64,000 nucleotides of DNA from Planctobacterium sp965279005 (GTDB lineage: Bacteria > Pseudomonadota > Gammaproteobacteria > Enterobacterales > Alteromonadaceae). The position numbers and the translations under genes were made by a program. The stretch spans positions 124,001-188,000 of the forward strand of contig CBDIHK010000028.1 in assembly GCA_965279005.1 (NCBI GenBank), read 5' to 3'. Shown here piece after piece: positions 35,213-43,951 of the stretch (position 1 is the stretch's first letter; each line of letters starts with the position of its first letter). A model generated the notes under the pieces. It saw only the letters and a program-made list of their open reading frames with translations. It made no database searches and was not told where the DNA came from.

Positions 35213-35931
35213 TGCTATCAGGTGAACCAATGTCTACCAACAGCATCATCAACATGTCTGGCATTGTAAAGTCCTACAAGATGGCCGATGACGTGTTCTA
35301 CGCCTTAAACGACGTAAGCTTGCAAATTGCTGAAAATGATTATGTCGCCATTATCGGCCCATCCGGTTCTGGAAAATCCACCCTAATGAATATCCTAGGC
35401 TGTTTGGATACCCCCTGCTCGGGAAACTACCACTTGGCTGGTGCCGATGTAGCAGAAATGAGCGAAGAAAAACTGGCGCAGTTGCGCAATCAGTCAGTGG
35501 GTTTTATTTTCCAAAGTTTTAACTTATTGCCACGGGCAACGGCCCTGGAAAATGTGATGCAGCCTTTGGTATATCGTTTTATTGCCATGAAGCGACGTCG
35601 TGAATTGGCCGAACAAGCACTGGCAAGGGTGGGTTTGGCTGACAAAATGCACAACCTACCCAACCAGTTGTCTGGTGGCCAACGGCAGCGGGTTGCCATT
35701 GCCAGGGCGTTGGTCACCAACCCAAAAATCCTGTTGGGTGACGAACCTACGGGCAACTTGGATAGCCAAACCACGACTGAAATAATGGCTCTGTTTGACG
35801 AACTGCACGCAGAAGGCCAAACCGTGGTGCTGATCACCCACGAACCGGAAATAGCAGACCACTGCCATAGGGTGATCAGGCTGAAAGACGGCCAAATAGA
35901 CAGTGACCAAAGGAAGGCACATCATGCTTAA
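35212..35931 (+). CDS. ABC transporter ATP-binding protein, MacB/LolD type
   Basis: A 239-residue ATPase with Walker A GPSGSGKST, Q-loop GFIFQSFNLLPRATALENVMQPL, signature LSGGQRQRVAIARAL, Walker B LLGDEPTGNLD and the H-loop VLITHEP. The tract after Walker B is typical of the MacB/LolD/FtsE group. Its first ATG shares a base with the adaptor stop; an ATG at 35230 (MSTNSIIN) is an alternative. It is encoded separately from its permease, unlike the fused E. coli MacB. Confidence 0.94.
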   Translation: MLSGEPMSTNSIINMSGIVKSYKMADDVFYALNDVSLQIAENDYVAIIGPSGSGKSTLMNILGCLDTPCSGNYHLAGADVAEMSEEKLAQLRNQSVGFIFQSFNLLPRATALENVMQPLVYRFIAMKRRRELAEQALARVGLADKMHNLPNQLSGGQRQRVAIARALVTNPKILLGDEPTGNLDSQTTTEIMALFDELHAEGQTVVLITHEPEIADHCHRVIRLKDGQIDSDQRKAHHA

Positions 35932-37198
35932 TACGCCATCTAGTAGCCCCAACATTGCCCTGCCTAAAAGTGTCCAGGCCATTTGGGAAGGCACCCGGGC
36001 AGCACTGCAATCGATCCGAGCGCATGCCATGCGCAGTACCTTGACCACCTTGGGCATTATTATTGGGGTTGCAGCTGTTATTGCCGTTGTGGCCATCATG
36101 CAGGGGCTAAGCCAAACCATTACCCAACAATTGGACGACCTAGGTAGCGATATGGTCACCATCCGCGCCTACACCACGCAGGAACAACAGCTACTGGGCT
36201 TCAGCAACTACTTAAGTTACGACGACTTTTTGGTGTTAAAAAGCAAAGTTGACGGCGTAGAAGACATGACTGCCACAATGCAACCCTTTAGTTTTGGCAG
36301 TTCCGCTAGTTACGGCCGCAATGCTACCCAGACCCAAATCATCGGCAGTGATAGCAGCTACCAAAATGTAGTGCGGGTGTACCCTGAACTAGGGCGTTTT
36401 TTATCTGAAAGCGATGATTTGCGCAGGCGACGGGTTGCCTTTTTGGGCTCAAGTGTGGTGAAGGATCTGCAAATGCCTGAGAACCCAGTGGGTGAATTTA
36501 TCAGTATTAACGGTGAATGGTTCCGGGTGATTGGGGTGGCCGAAACCCTCGGCAGCCTGTTCGGATTTGATCAGGACAATTATATAATTGCCCCGTTTAG
36601 CACCATGCGATCCTTGAGTGGCGACCAAGTCACCCGCAACATCGATATTATGTTTAGGCCAACAGATCCAGAGGCGCTTCCCGGCGTGAAACAACAAATC
36701 ACCCAAATCCTGCGCAAACGTCACAGTCTCGGCACCGATGAACCAGATGATTTTGAGTTTATTAGTGCTGAAAAAACGAAAAAGCAATTTGAGTCCGTTA
36801 CCCAATCTGTCACCCTCGTAGCAGGGGGTATAGTCGGCGTCAGCCTATTGGTTGGCGGCATTGGCGTCATGAATATCATGCTGGTCTCGGTGACTGAACG
36901 CACCCGTGAAATCGGTACCGTCAAGGCCCTGGGAGCAACACCACAGTTTATTATGATCCAGTTTTTGATAGAGGCACTGGTGCTATCCTTGTTTGGCGGC
37001 TTGATCGGCATCGCCTTGGGTTATGGTGTCGCCTCATTCCTAGCGCTATTGATGCCCAGCATGCCTTCAGCCCTAGTGCCGATGTGGGCGATTTTCTTGG
37101 CGCTTGGGTTCACTACGGCAATCGGCATTATCTTTGGCTTGGCCCCAGCGATGAAAGCGGCGCGCTTAAACCCGATTGATGCGTTAAGATACGAATAA
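35924..37198 (+). CDS. ABC transporter permease, MacB family
   Basis: A 424-residue permease with the FtsX-like layout: one N-terminal helix (RSTLTTLGIIIGVAAVIAVVA), a large periplasmic MacB-PCD domain (about 65-290) and three C-terminal helices, with VTERTREIGTVKALGATP in the coupling loop and PAMKAARLNPIDALRYE at the end. The start at 35924 has AAGGAAGG upstream and overlaps the ATPase stop by 8 bases. It should form a mechanotransmission-type exporter with the ATPase and adaptor. Confidence 0.93.
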   Translation: MLNTPSSSPNIALPKSVQAIWEGTRAALQSIRAHAMRSTLTTLGIIIGVAAVIAVVAIMQGLSQTITQQLDDLGSDMVTIRAYTTQEQQLLGFSNYLSYDDFLVLKSKVDGVEDMTATMQPFSFGSSASYGRNATQTQIIGSDSSYQNVVRVYPELGRFLSESDDLRRRRVAFLGSSVVKDLQMPENPVGEFISINGEWFRVIGVAETLGSLFGFDQDNYIIAPFSTMRSLSGDQVTRNIDIMFRPTDPEALPGVKQQITQILRKRHSLGTDEPDDFEFISAEKTKKQFESVTQSVTLVAGGIVGVSLLVGGIGVMNIMLVSVTERTREIGTVKALGATPQFIMIQFLIEALVLSLFGGLIGIALGYGVASFLALLMPSMPSALVPMWAIFLALGFTTAIGIIFGLAPAMKAARLNPIDALRYE

Positions 37199-37210
37199 CC
37201 ACAACTCGCC

Positions 37211-38329
37211 GTGAAAAAGTTTATGCACAGCCTAAAGCGCTACTGGACGGTAGCGCAATCAAGTTCAACAACTTACAAATGGTTCCAAGCGTTTGGCGCG
37301 CTGGTTTGGTTTGGCTATTCCTTGACCAACTTCGCCATATTGGATTTTTCTGACATCCCTGGTGGAGCTGGGACATTCCTGCTGCGCAGCGTTGTTGAAA
37401 GCTTATTATTCATCGTAGTAACCCACCTCATTATGCGCAGCTACCTAAAGTTGGAGGTCATCAACAGCAACCTTAATTTAGTCGGTGGGATCAAGTTGTT
37501 CCTGATGATGGTATTTACGTCAGTGGTGAATGTCGTTTTATCCCTAAAAATCGGTGAAATCCCTTTTTTAAAAGGAACCCAACCAGAAGATTTCACCTTT
37601 TTAATGGATGGCAAGGAAGTGCAGCTGTCATTGAGCGATCCCATTATGTGGTTTTTTTTGGTATCCAATATTTTTGTTTTCATCCTGGGATGGACCCTCA
37701 TCTATATATTTTGGCACGCCGCAAAAGCTAAACGGGCGTTACAAAAGCAAATGCAAGAAGCCCGTATCCAGCAACTCACCAACCAGCTGAGCCCCCACTT
37801 CCTGTTCAACACCTTAAACAGCATTCGGGCATTAATTTATGAAGACCGAGACAAAGCCGCTGATTTGGTGACCCAACTTTCGGAGATTTTCCGCACTAAC
37901 TTGCAGGCACATCTACAACCTTCAGCCACCTTGGAACAAGAGTGGCAAGTAGCGCAGCGCTACCTAACCATTGAACAAGCGCGTTTAGAAGAGCGCCTCG
38001 CCGTCACTTGCGACATTGACGATGAATTGTGGCAGCAAAAGCTGCCAACCCTTTGCCTGCTTACCCTAATAGAAAATGCTATCAAGCACGGCGTTTCACC
38101 TAATCCGGAACCCGGCTTTATTGACATCCAAGCCCACCTCGAAAACGAGAGTGAATGGCGCTTGACCATACGCAACAGTGCTATTGGTGAGCATATTTCG
38201 GAGGGAACCCAGACCGGGCTTAAAAACACCAAAGACAGATTGGGGTTGATGTTCGGAGCCAAAATGAAATTTAGGGCGGTGCGCAAGGGCAATGAATTTG
38301 TAGTTAGTATAGAGGTGCCCTTTGATTGA
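37211..38329 (+). CDS. LytS/YehU-type sensor histidine kinase
   Basis: A 372-residue membrane kinase with four hydrophobic segments in the first 170 residues. A coiled stretch is followed by the PF06580 His-kinase motif QLTNQLSPHFLFNTLNSIRALI (phospho-acceptor His) and an HATPase domain with LCLLTLIENAIKHGV as N-box and GTQTGLKNTKDRLGLMFG as G-box. The likely start is GTG 37211. It lies 12 bp after the permease and overlaps its response regulator by 8 bp, so it probably senses the cargo or the envelope state that the exporter handles. Confidence 0.92.
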   Translation: MKKFMHSLKRYWTVAQSSSTTYKWFQAFGALVWFGYSLTNFAILDFSDIPGGAGTFLLRSVVESLLFIVVTHLIMRSYLKLEVINSNLNLVGGIKLFLMMVFTSVVNVVLSLKIGEIPFLKGTQPEDFTFLMDGKEVQLSLSDPIMWFFLVSNIFVFILGWTLIYIFWHAAKAKRALQKQMQEARIQQLTNQLSPHFLFNTLNSIRALIYEDRDKAADLVTQLSEIFRTNLQAHLQPSATLEQEWQVAQRYLTIEQARLEERLAVTCDIDDELWQQKLPTLCLLTLIENAIKHGVSPNPEPGFIDIQAHLENESEWRLTIRNSAIGEHISEGTQTGLKNTKDRLGLMFGAKMKFRAVRKGNEFVVSIEVPFD

Positions 38330-39056
38330 TACTTTGATCATAGACGATGAACGCCTAGCCCGGGCTGAAATAAAGCGCTTGCTTAAAGCCCACCCCCAAA
38401 TCAACATCATAGGCGAAGCCGCCAATGCCAAAATAGCCATGGATATAATGCAGTCCCAGCCGTTGGATCTAATTTTCTTGGACATCCAAATGCCGGGTAT
38501 GACTGGTATGGAACTGGCGGAATACATTAGTTTAGATACCCAATTTGTTTTTTGTACTGCCTACGACCAATACGCTGTAGATGCCTTTGCGTTAAACGCC
38601 ACTGACTACCTGGTCAAACCCATTGAGCCCGCCCGCCTCGCAGCCTGCATTGGCAAAATAGAGGATAACCAGGCAAAGGCAAACGCATCCCAAGAAGCCG
38701 ACAACTCGGGCTACTTGCCAGAAAACCATGGTGTACTGATGAAATTTGGGGAAATAAATCGGGTGGTGCGCTTGCATGAAATTGAACGCCTGGAAAGCAT
38801 AGGCAACCACACTGCCGTGTACAGCAAACACGGCAAGGCCTTTGTGCACAGTTCTTTGAGCAAAGTTGAAAGCAAACTGGATCCCCAATTTTTCTTCAAA
38901 GCCAACCGGGGTGACATCATCCGTATAGACTATATTGACCGGATTGAACCTGGCATTAAAACCGGTAGTTCCATTGCATTTTTGCGTTCCGGGGAAGAAA
39001 TTGAAATCAGCCGACGCCAAGTACAGCAACTGAAGCAGCTATTTTCTGGTTTTTAA
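38322..39056 (+). CDS. LytTR-type response regulator
   Basis: A 244-residue two-domain regulator. The receiver domain has acidic residues in LIIDDERLARAEI, phospho-acceptor Asp in DLIFLDIQMPGMTG, Thr/Ala in VFCTAYDQYAVDAF and Lys in TDYLVKPIEP. The C-terminal LytTR DNA-binding domain (about 140-240) contains VRLHEIERLESIGNHTAVYS and FFKANRGDIIRIDYI. It starts with TTG at 38322, inside the kinase gene. It probably controls this operon; no repeat operator was recognised upstream. Confidence 0.92.
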   Translation: MIDTLIIDDERLARAEIKRLLKAHPQINIIGEAANAKIAMDIMQSQPLDLIFLDIQMPGMTGMELAEYISLDTQFVFCTAYDQYAVDAFALNATDYLVKPIEPARLAACIGKIEDNQAKANASQEADNSGYLPENHGVLMKFGEINRVVRLHEIERLESIGNHTAVYSKHGKAFVHSSLSKVESKLDPQFFFKANRGDIIRIDYIDRIEPGIKTGSSIAFLRSGEEIEISRRQVQQLKQLFSGF

Positions 39057-39150
39057 ACAGAACTAAAATCCACAAAAAAGCGTAACACGCATTCCTAAAC
39101 AACCTGGCAATATGCGAAAATTGCCTTCACCTTTAATTTGAGCCCAAGCT

Positions 39151-39858
39151 ATGACAACTGCCCCCATTATTATTACTGGCGCTGGCCAGCGGCTCGGCGA
39201 AAGCGCCGCCCTATTTTTGCAACAAAAAGGCTACAAAATCGTCATCACTTATCGCACCGAGCGGGAAAAATTCACCCATTGGCAAGAACGCGGTATTGAT
39301 TGTATACCGGCAGACTTTTCCTCCAATGCAGGCGTCCAAGGATTTATCAAAGTAATAGAGCAGCGCTACAACAGTATCCGGGCAATCATCCACAACGCCT
39401 CCAGTTGGTGGCCAGACGACGGTGAAGACGATAACGCTTTATTTGATGCCATGATGCAAGTCCACGCCAAGGCTCCCTATGTCATCAACAAAGCCCTTGC
39501 CTCGATGCTGAATGGAGAAAAAGCGGACATCATCCATATGACTGATTTTGTCGCGCAAGTGGGCAGCCCCAAACACATAGCCTATGCCGCCTCCAAAGCA
39601 GCCTTGGAAAACCTGACGTTTTCATTTGCCCGTTTGTTGGCACCCAAGGTCAAGGTCAATGCAATCGCCCCCGCCCTGCTCAAGTTCAACCAGGAAGACA
39701 GCGCGTCCTACAGGGAAAAGGCATTAACCAAATCGCTATTGCAAAATGAACCTGGCTGGCAGGAGTCCAATGACGCTATTTTGCATTTGTTGCAAAGTGA
39801 TTTTATAACCGGAAGGGTGATGCCGCTAGATGGTGGGCGCCACCTTAACTTTCCCTAG
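39151..39858 (+). CDS. folM: dihydromonapterin reductase-like SDR, FolM
   Basis: A 235-residue short-chain dehydrogenase with the cofactor motif IIITGAGQRLGES, IIHNASSWWPD in place of the usual NNAG, the catalytic YAASKAALENL and a C-terminal ITGRVMPLDGGRHL. The GAGQRLG and NASSWWPD features are typical of FolM, which reduces dihydromonapterin (and weakly dihydrofolate) to the tetrahydro form. The next gene begins 9 bp after its stop. Confidence 0.88.
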   Translation: MTTAPIIITGAGQRLGESAALFLQQKGYKIVITYRTEREKFTHWQERGIDCIPADFSSNAGVQGFIKVIEQRYNSIRAIIHNASSWWPDDGEDDNALFDAMMQVHAKAPYVINKALASMLNGEKADIIHMTDFVAQVGSPKHIAYAASKAALENLTFSFARLLAPKVKVNAIAPALLKFNQEDSASYREKALTKSLLQNEPGWQESNDAILHLLQSDFITGRVMPLDGGRHLNFP

Positions 39859-39867
39859 GTAACGCGC

Positions 39868-40653
39868 TTGGCCAGGCTACACCAGCCCTACTACCGCAAT
39901 GGTGCCGACCACCGCGAAGGGCAAGATGTGGGCTTTGCCGATATTATCAGGATATTTGGCTTCAAAACCGCTACCGTGGGCAAATGGGTCACTGTGCAAG
40001 AGCAGCAGATTGCCGCCAACTTGTTTTTTGATGCCCTATGTGACTTGATGCATATATTGCAAGTACCAGAACAGGTGCTCTCCTTGAATGGACAACTGTC
40101 GCTGGCATTTGGCCGCGGTGGCCAAAAATACAGTTCAGCCCACTACAATGCCCGTACCCGCACTTTAGCCCTGGCCAAAAACGCAGGTGGCGGTGCCTTG
40201 GCTCATGAATGGTTCCATGCCTTCGACCACTACATTTGCCAGAAATTGTTTGTTGAACAGCCCAGGCATAAATTTGCCTCAGAGGCATGGCTGAATAAGG
40301 CTGAAGTAGTGGAGCACCCGCTTAACCAGCAATTGGAAGCCTGCTACCAACACATATTTTTGCGCCCCGGCTCCGACCAATTAAGCCCGTTGTTTACCCA
40401 AAGTGTAGCAATGGACAAGGCACTGGGATGTTATTATTACGCGCAACCACAGGAAGTCTGTGCCCGTGCATTCGAGGCGTTTGTGCAAGACCATGACATT
40501 AAAAACGCATTCTTAGTGCAGGGCACCAAACAAAGCCAAGAAGCAAAGCTAGGCGTTTATCCTGAGCCGGAACAACGGCACTTGTTATCCCAACTCTACA
40601 GCCAATACTTTTACAGCTTGGGCTATGCCCTAGATAAAGCCAGCGCTTCATAG
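39868..40653 (+). CDS. CLCA_X family putative zinc peptidase
   Basis: A 261-residue protein with ALAHEWFHAFDHYI, a HExxH zincin motif plus downstream acidic and His residues. It is preceded by LSLAFGRGGQKYSSAHYN and an N-terminal YYRNGADHREGQDVGFADI that I associate with the uncharacterised CLCA_X family of marine gammaproteobacteria. No signal peptide, so it should be cytoplasmic. The start is TTG 39868, only 9 bp after folM, which suggests co-expression. Substrate unknown. Confidence 0.75.
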   Translation: MARLHQPYYRNGADHREGQDVGFADIIRIFGFKTATVGKWVTVQEQQIAANLFFDALCDLMHILQVPEQVLSLNGQLSLAFGRGGQKYSSAHYNARTRTLALAKNAGGGALAHEWFHAFDHYICQKLFVEQPRHKFASEAWLNKAEVVEHPLNQQLEACYQHIFLRPGSDQLSPLFTQSVAMDKALGCYYYAQPQEVCARAFEAFVQDHDIKNAFLVQGTKQSQEAKLGVYPEPEQRHLLSQLYSQYFYSLGYALDKASAS

Positions 40654-40701
40654 TAGCCTTTGGAAATAAACCGCTAGATACTGTTTAGTATAGGGATCCC
40701 T

Positions 40702-41151
40702 TTGAAAATCGTACAAGCCAACCAAGCATACCTTACCATTGCCGCAGATTTATTTGACCAGTACCGGCAGTTTTACCAACAAACAGCAGATCTTGAAGCC
40801 GCTACCCAGTTTATCAATGAACGGATTGAGCAAAACGACTCAATAATCTATTTGGCATTAGACGAAAATGGACAAGGTATGGGATTTACCCAGCTGTTCC
40901 CGAGTTTTTCGTCGGTGGCCATGCAGCGGACCTATATCTTGAATGATTTATTTGTATCGAGGGCATTTCGCAAAAAGGGGGTAGCAAAGGCACTGATGAA
41001 AACGGCGCAAGCGTTTGCCGGTAAAAACCAAGCCTACGCGATTAAGTTGGCAACGGCCAAGGACAATATTGCGGCAAAAGCGCTCTACGACCAACTAGGC
41101 TATAAGCAAATCAAGCTGTTCGACTACTACACCTTGAACAATCTTGATTGA
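40702..41151 (+). CDS. GNAT family N-acetyltransferase
   Basis: A 149-residue acetyltransferase beginning at TTG 40702 (MKIVQANQ). The acetyl-CoA loop is LFVSRAFRKKGVAKALMKTAQAFA, followed by IKLATAKDNIAAKALYDQLGYKQ, which is typical of the GNAT fold. The acceptor is unknown. It converges on the CheW-like gene with only a 10-bp gap. Confidence 0.88.
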   Translation: MKIVQANQAYLTIAADLFDQYRQFYQQTADLEAATQFINERIEQNDSIIYLALDENGQGMGFTQLFPSFSSVAMQRTYILNDLFVSRAFRKKGVAKALMKTAQAFAGKNQAYAIKLATAKDNIAAKALYDQLGYKQIKLFDYYTLNNLD

Positions 41152-41161
41152 GCTAAACCGC

Positions 41162-41539
41162 CTATACAAAGTCTTTGATAATATTGTTGACTGAACGATG
41201 GTGGAACGGCAGCTCAACATGGTTGACAATTTGGTCTGCAGGATAACCAAACAAACCAAAGCGGTTGCCCCTGTGCTGGCTAATGACTACTACGTGCGCA
41301 GGATCCTCTTCCAAGTTGCCACGCAAGGGGTCAATGACTGGCACCAGGTATTTACCAAGTTTGATTAGCCCCACTTTTCTACCTTCACGATAGACAAAAC
41401 GATCGAATACAGGATTGTCCAATGTGGCGTAAACAGCGAATTTGGGCAGTTGGATGGGGACATTGCGGCGATAGAACTGCACGACCTGGAGATTCTCTAC
41501 CAAGTTTGCGATTGGTGAAGGAAGAGGAAATTCATGCAT
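41162..41539 (-). CDS. small CheW-like protein (tentative)
   Basis: A 125-residue soluble protein. The central part GLIKLGKYLVPVIDPLRGN and the later VVVISQHRGNRFGLFGYPADQIVNHVELP resemble the CheW fold, where a beta strand and PVVDLR segment is followed by a strand, GLxVD and a helix-breaking V-x-V-x-x-L. No other chemotaxis genes are nearby. It may be a stand-alone CheW-domain scaffold. The assignment rests on pattern alone. Confidence 0.5.
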   Translation of the reverse strand: MHEFPLPSPIANLVENLQVVQFYRRNVPIQLPKFAVYATLDNPVFDRFVYREGRKVGLIKLGKYLVPVIDPLRGNLEEDPAHVVVISQHRGNRFGLFGYPADQIVNHVELPFHHRSVNNIIKDFV

Positions 41540-41740
41540 ATCGGCTGCCCTCGTTGGTTTGTTAGCTTTCCATAGAACTGCTTAAACCTTAATATCCTTA
41601 ACTATAGCAACATAAAAACCCAAAAATACAGGTTAATTTTAAAACACTTTGTAATGAATGCCTGTATGTCTTTAGCTATTGCTTATCTTTTATATCTGCA
41701 CAAGCCCACTTTTGGTTTAGCCAGCGCTAATATCTTTTTG

Positions 41741-42625
41741 TTATAGGTTGTCCTTTTTTTCGTTTTGGCCTTGTTGCATATCCGCCAGTTGCCCCTGCAT
41801 ATCCGCCATGCGCTGTGCCATGGTTTTCAGCTCAGTATGCAATAGTTCCATTTCTGCGTGGGTAAAGGTTTTCAGTTCGTCCTTGTCTTTGCTACGGGTT
41901 TCCAACTGTGCCATTTGCATTGCATCCACAATAATACCGATGAAGAGGTTTAATACCGCAAAACTTGTGATAATGATAAAGGGCACAAAAAAGATCCATG
42001 ACCAGGGAAATAGTTCCATGGTTGGGCGCACAATACCCATTGACCAACTCTCAAGGGTCATCACTTGGAACAGGGTATAGGCGGAGGAGCCAATACTGCC
42101 AAACCACTCCTGCATGTTTGGATCCGGGTGTTGGCCAAACAGCTTGGTTGCCAGTACTGCGCAAACATAAAAAATCAGCACTAATACCCCAATGACCGAA
42201 GACATGCCCGGGATAGAATGGCCAAGGGCAGTGATGACCCGGCGCATCTGGGGCACCACTGACAATAAGCGCAAAATCCGCAAGATCCGAAAGGCTCGCA
42301 GCACCGACAGCGGCCCGCTGGCTGGCACCCAAGCGATAGCCACGATAAGGAAATCAAATACATTCCAGCCAGAGCGGAAAAAATGCCAACGATAGGCAAA
42401 CAACTTAAGGGATATCTCAAGCGTAAAAATGCTGAGCAGGGTTTTATCCAGGTAAAACAGCAAGGTACCGTACTGGGCAGTAATCGACTTGTCGGTTTCC
42501 AAACCTAGCGTAATGGCATTAAACAGGATCAAACCAATGATCAAGCGCACAATGAAAGGGCTTTCTATAAACTGTGCGGCCTTTCGCCGCGCCGGCGACA
42601 ATGTATCGATATCAACTGGGTACAT
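41741..42625 (-). CDS. NaChBac-type voltage-gated sodium channel
   Basis: A 294-residue channel subunit with six membrane helices. S4 carries regularly spaced arginines (VLRAFRILRILRLLSVVPQMRRV). The pore loop is FQVMTLESWSMGIVRP with the TLESW selectivity filter of bacterial sodium channels such as NavAb and NaChBac (near residue 190), and S6 is FIIITSFAVLNLFIGIIVDAM. The C-terminal tail (about 230-290) is a Gln/Met-rich coiled coil that should tetramerise. Such channels support pH homeostasis, motility or chemotaxis. The ATG at 42625 is preferred over one at 42637. A Fur-box-like palindrome lies about 170 bp upstream. Confidence 0.93.
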   Translation of the reverse strand: MYPVDIDTLSPARRKAAQFIESPFIVRLIIGLILFNAITLGLETDKSITAQYGTLLFYLDKTLLSIFTLEISLKLFAYRWHFFRSGWNVFDFLIVAIAWVPASGPLSVLRAFRILRILRLLSVVPQMRRVITALGHSIPGMSSVIGVLVLIFYVCAVLATKLFGQHPDPNMQEWFGSIGSSAYTLFQVMTLESWSMGIVRPTMELFPWSWIFFVPFIIITSFAVLNLFIGIIVDAMQMAQLETRSKDKDELKTFTHAEMELLHTELKTMAQRMADMQGQLADMQQGQNEKKDNL

Positions 42626-42712
42626 GCAGTTTTCCATGTGAACGACAATATATGGCGAGGATATGTGTCCTTTGCGGAAGTGTTCAAGTTGATTGCTGTA
42701 AAAGAATGGATC

Positions 42713-42746
42713 GGGGCAGGTATCACGCCCGAGAGATACCTGCCCC
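42713..42746. other. strong hairpin in the leader of the sodium channel gene
   Basis: GGGGCAGGTATC and GATACCTGCCCC form a perfect 12-bp stem with a 10-nt loop, 88 bp upstream of the channel start and 66 bp or more downstream of the Fur-box-like promoter. No T-run follows on either strand. It could act in the mRNA leader or help end transcription from the iron operon. Confidence 0.65.
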
Positions 42747-42790
42747 AGAAGACGAAAGCGCGGACCAGTACGGCAGACGTCTTAGGGGTC

Positions 42791-42819
42791 AATTTATTGC
42801 AAATGATAATGATTTGCAA
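42791..42819 (-). promoter_or_regulatory. Fur-box-like palindrome overlapping a leftward promoter
   Basis: TTGCAAAT-GATAATG-ATTTGCAA (42797-42819) is a palindrome with perfect 8-bp arms around the Fur-like core GATAATG. On the minus strand, TTGCAA and TAAATT are spaced by exactly 17 bp and the palindrome covers that spacer, a typical repressor arrangement. It faces the sodium channel gene and lies just past the end of the iron operon. Confidence 0.55.
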
Positions 42820-42847
42820 TTGTTTTTAAAGTTTTTCTGTGATTTTT

Positions 42848-43951
42848 TTACGACACCGCTGCAATGCTGGTCATATGGTTATCAAACCGCACATTGGGCA
42901 GCTTTTGGGTAACAAACTGCTGTGACAGCAAGGCAGGACTGAGGTATTTCACATCGCCCTGACCGCTTGATAACACCATTTTTTCCTGGAAAAATGCTAA
43001 TCCAGCTGCATCGCCTACTTCCAACTTTCCAATCAGTTCCTGGCTTTCTAAATCCCAAATGGTCACCAAATCTCCCCTAGGGCTACTTACAGCTACCTTT
43101 CCCTGCTCTATTAACACGCTGGCTGTATAGTAGTTTAGCTGGCGCCATAACGCTTCACTCGCTCGCATTGGTTTAAGCTGTTCAGAACCATTGTGACGAT
43201 AAATTAGCGGCATTACTTGTTGTTTATTGCCTTCAAATTGTACTCCTACCACCACTTCACCAGTATCTGAAACATCTAAATGGCGTAAACTCTGTTGGTG
43301 GTGCGGTGGCTTATAAGTCGCTGCTATTTGCCCGTTGCTAATATCCAAATAGGCCAAGTTGGGCTGCATGTCTTTAAGGTTTAGTTTAATACGATGGAAA
43401 TCAGGATGGGTTGCGATGCCGCCATTGGCAATCACTAGATGCTTGGCATCGGGCATCATTTTAATTTCATGCGGGCCAATGCCACCTGAGTCAAAGCGGT
43501 CTAGCTCTTGATAAGTCAGTCCATCCCTTACCACTATCATTCCTCGCTGCTGGTGAAAATTATTTTCCGCGCTAAATAGGTATTTGCCATCAGGTGACCA
43601 GGTGCCGTGGCCATAGAAGTGGCTGTCAGGCTGACTATGTACCTGCCGCACCACCTGGCCTGTACTGAAATCGATCTCCAACAAATAGCGGTCCGGACGC
43701 CGTGCAAATACCAAAGCATGCCCCGGTTTATGAGGCAATGCCAATGACTCGTGCCCCCTGGCTGGTAATGCTACTCGGCTGATCAATTTGCCATTAGGAT
43801 CCAACGCAACTGCTAAATAGTTGCCCTGTGCATCGCTGCTGGTACTCACCAACCATTGTTGTTTTAACAATGCCCCGCAACCTGCTGGCAAAAGGCTGGC
43901 TGCTGCCAGCCCCATCCCCGATAATAGAAATAGACGCCGGTCAAAAGGCAT
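42848..43951 (-). CDS. DUF1513 beta-propeller protein of the imelysin locus
   Basis: A 367-residue exported protein. DRRLFLLSGMGLAAASLLPAG is a twin-arginine signal and a Cys follows in PAGC, so it may also be lipidated. The mature protein has WD/NHL-like repeats (GHGTWSPDGKYLFSAENNF, GIGPHEIKMMPDAKHLVIANGG and others) consistent with a six- or seven-bladed propeller, and matches DUF1513. This family is regularly found last in imelysin/di-heme oxidoreductase loci. Tat export suggests folding, perhaps with a cofactor, before export. It overlaps the receptor gene by 11 bp. Confidence 0.87.
   Translation of the reverse strand: MPFDRRLFLLSGMGLAAASLLPAGCGALLKQQWLVSTSSDAQGNYLAVALDPNGKLISRVALPARGHESLALPHKPGHALVFARRPDRYLLEIDFSTGQVVRQVHSQPDSHFYGHGTWSPDGKYLFSAENNFHQQRGMIVVRDGLTYQELDRFDSGGIGPHEIKMMPDAKHLVIANGGIATHPDFHRIKLNLKDMQPNLAYLDISNGQIAATYKPPHHQQSLRHLDVSDTGEVVVGVQFEGNKQQVMPLIYRHNGSEQLKPMRASEALWRQLNYYTASVLIEQGKVAVSSPRGDLVTIWDLESQELIGKLEVGDAAGLAFFQEKMVLSSGQGDVKYLSPALLSQQFVTQKLPNVRFDNHMTSIAAVS

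Noticed and set aside
42565..42819. 84-codon minus-strand frame across the sodium channel leader
   Set aside because: It overlaps the channel gene in another frame, begins inside the Fur-like palindrome and lacks a ribosome site.
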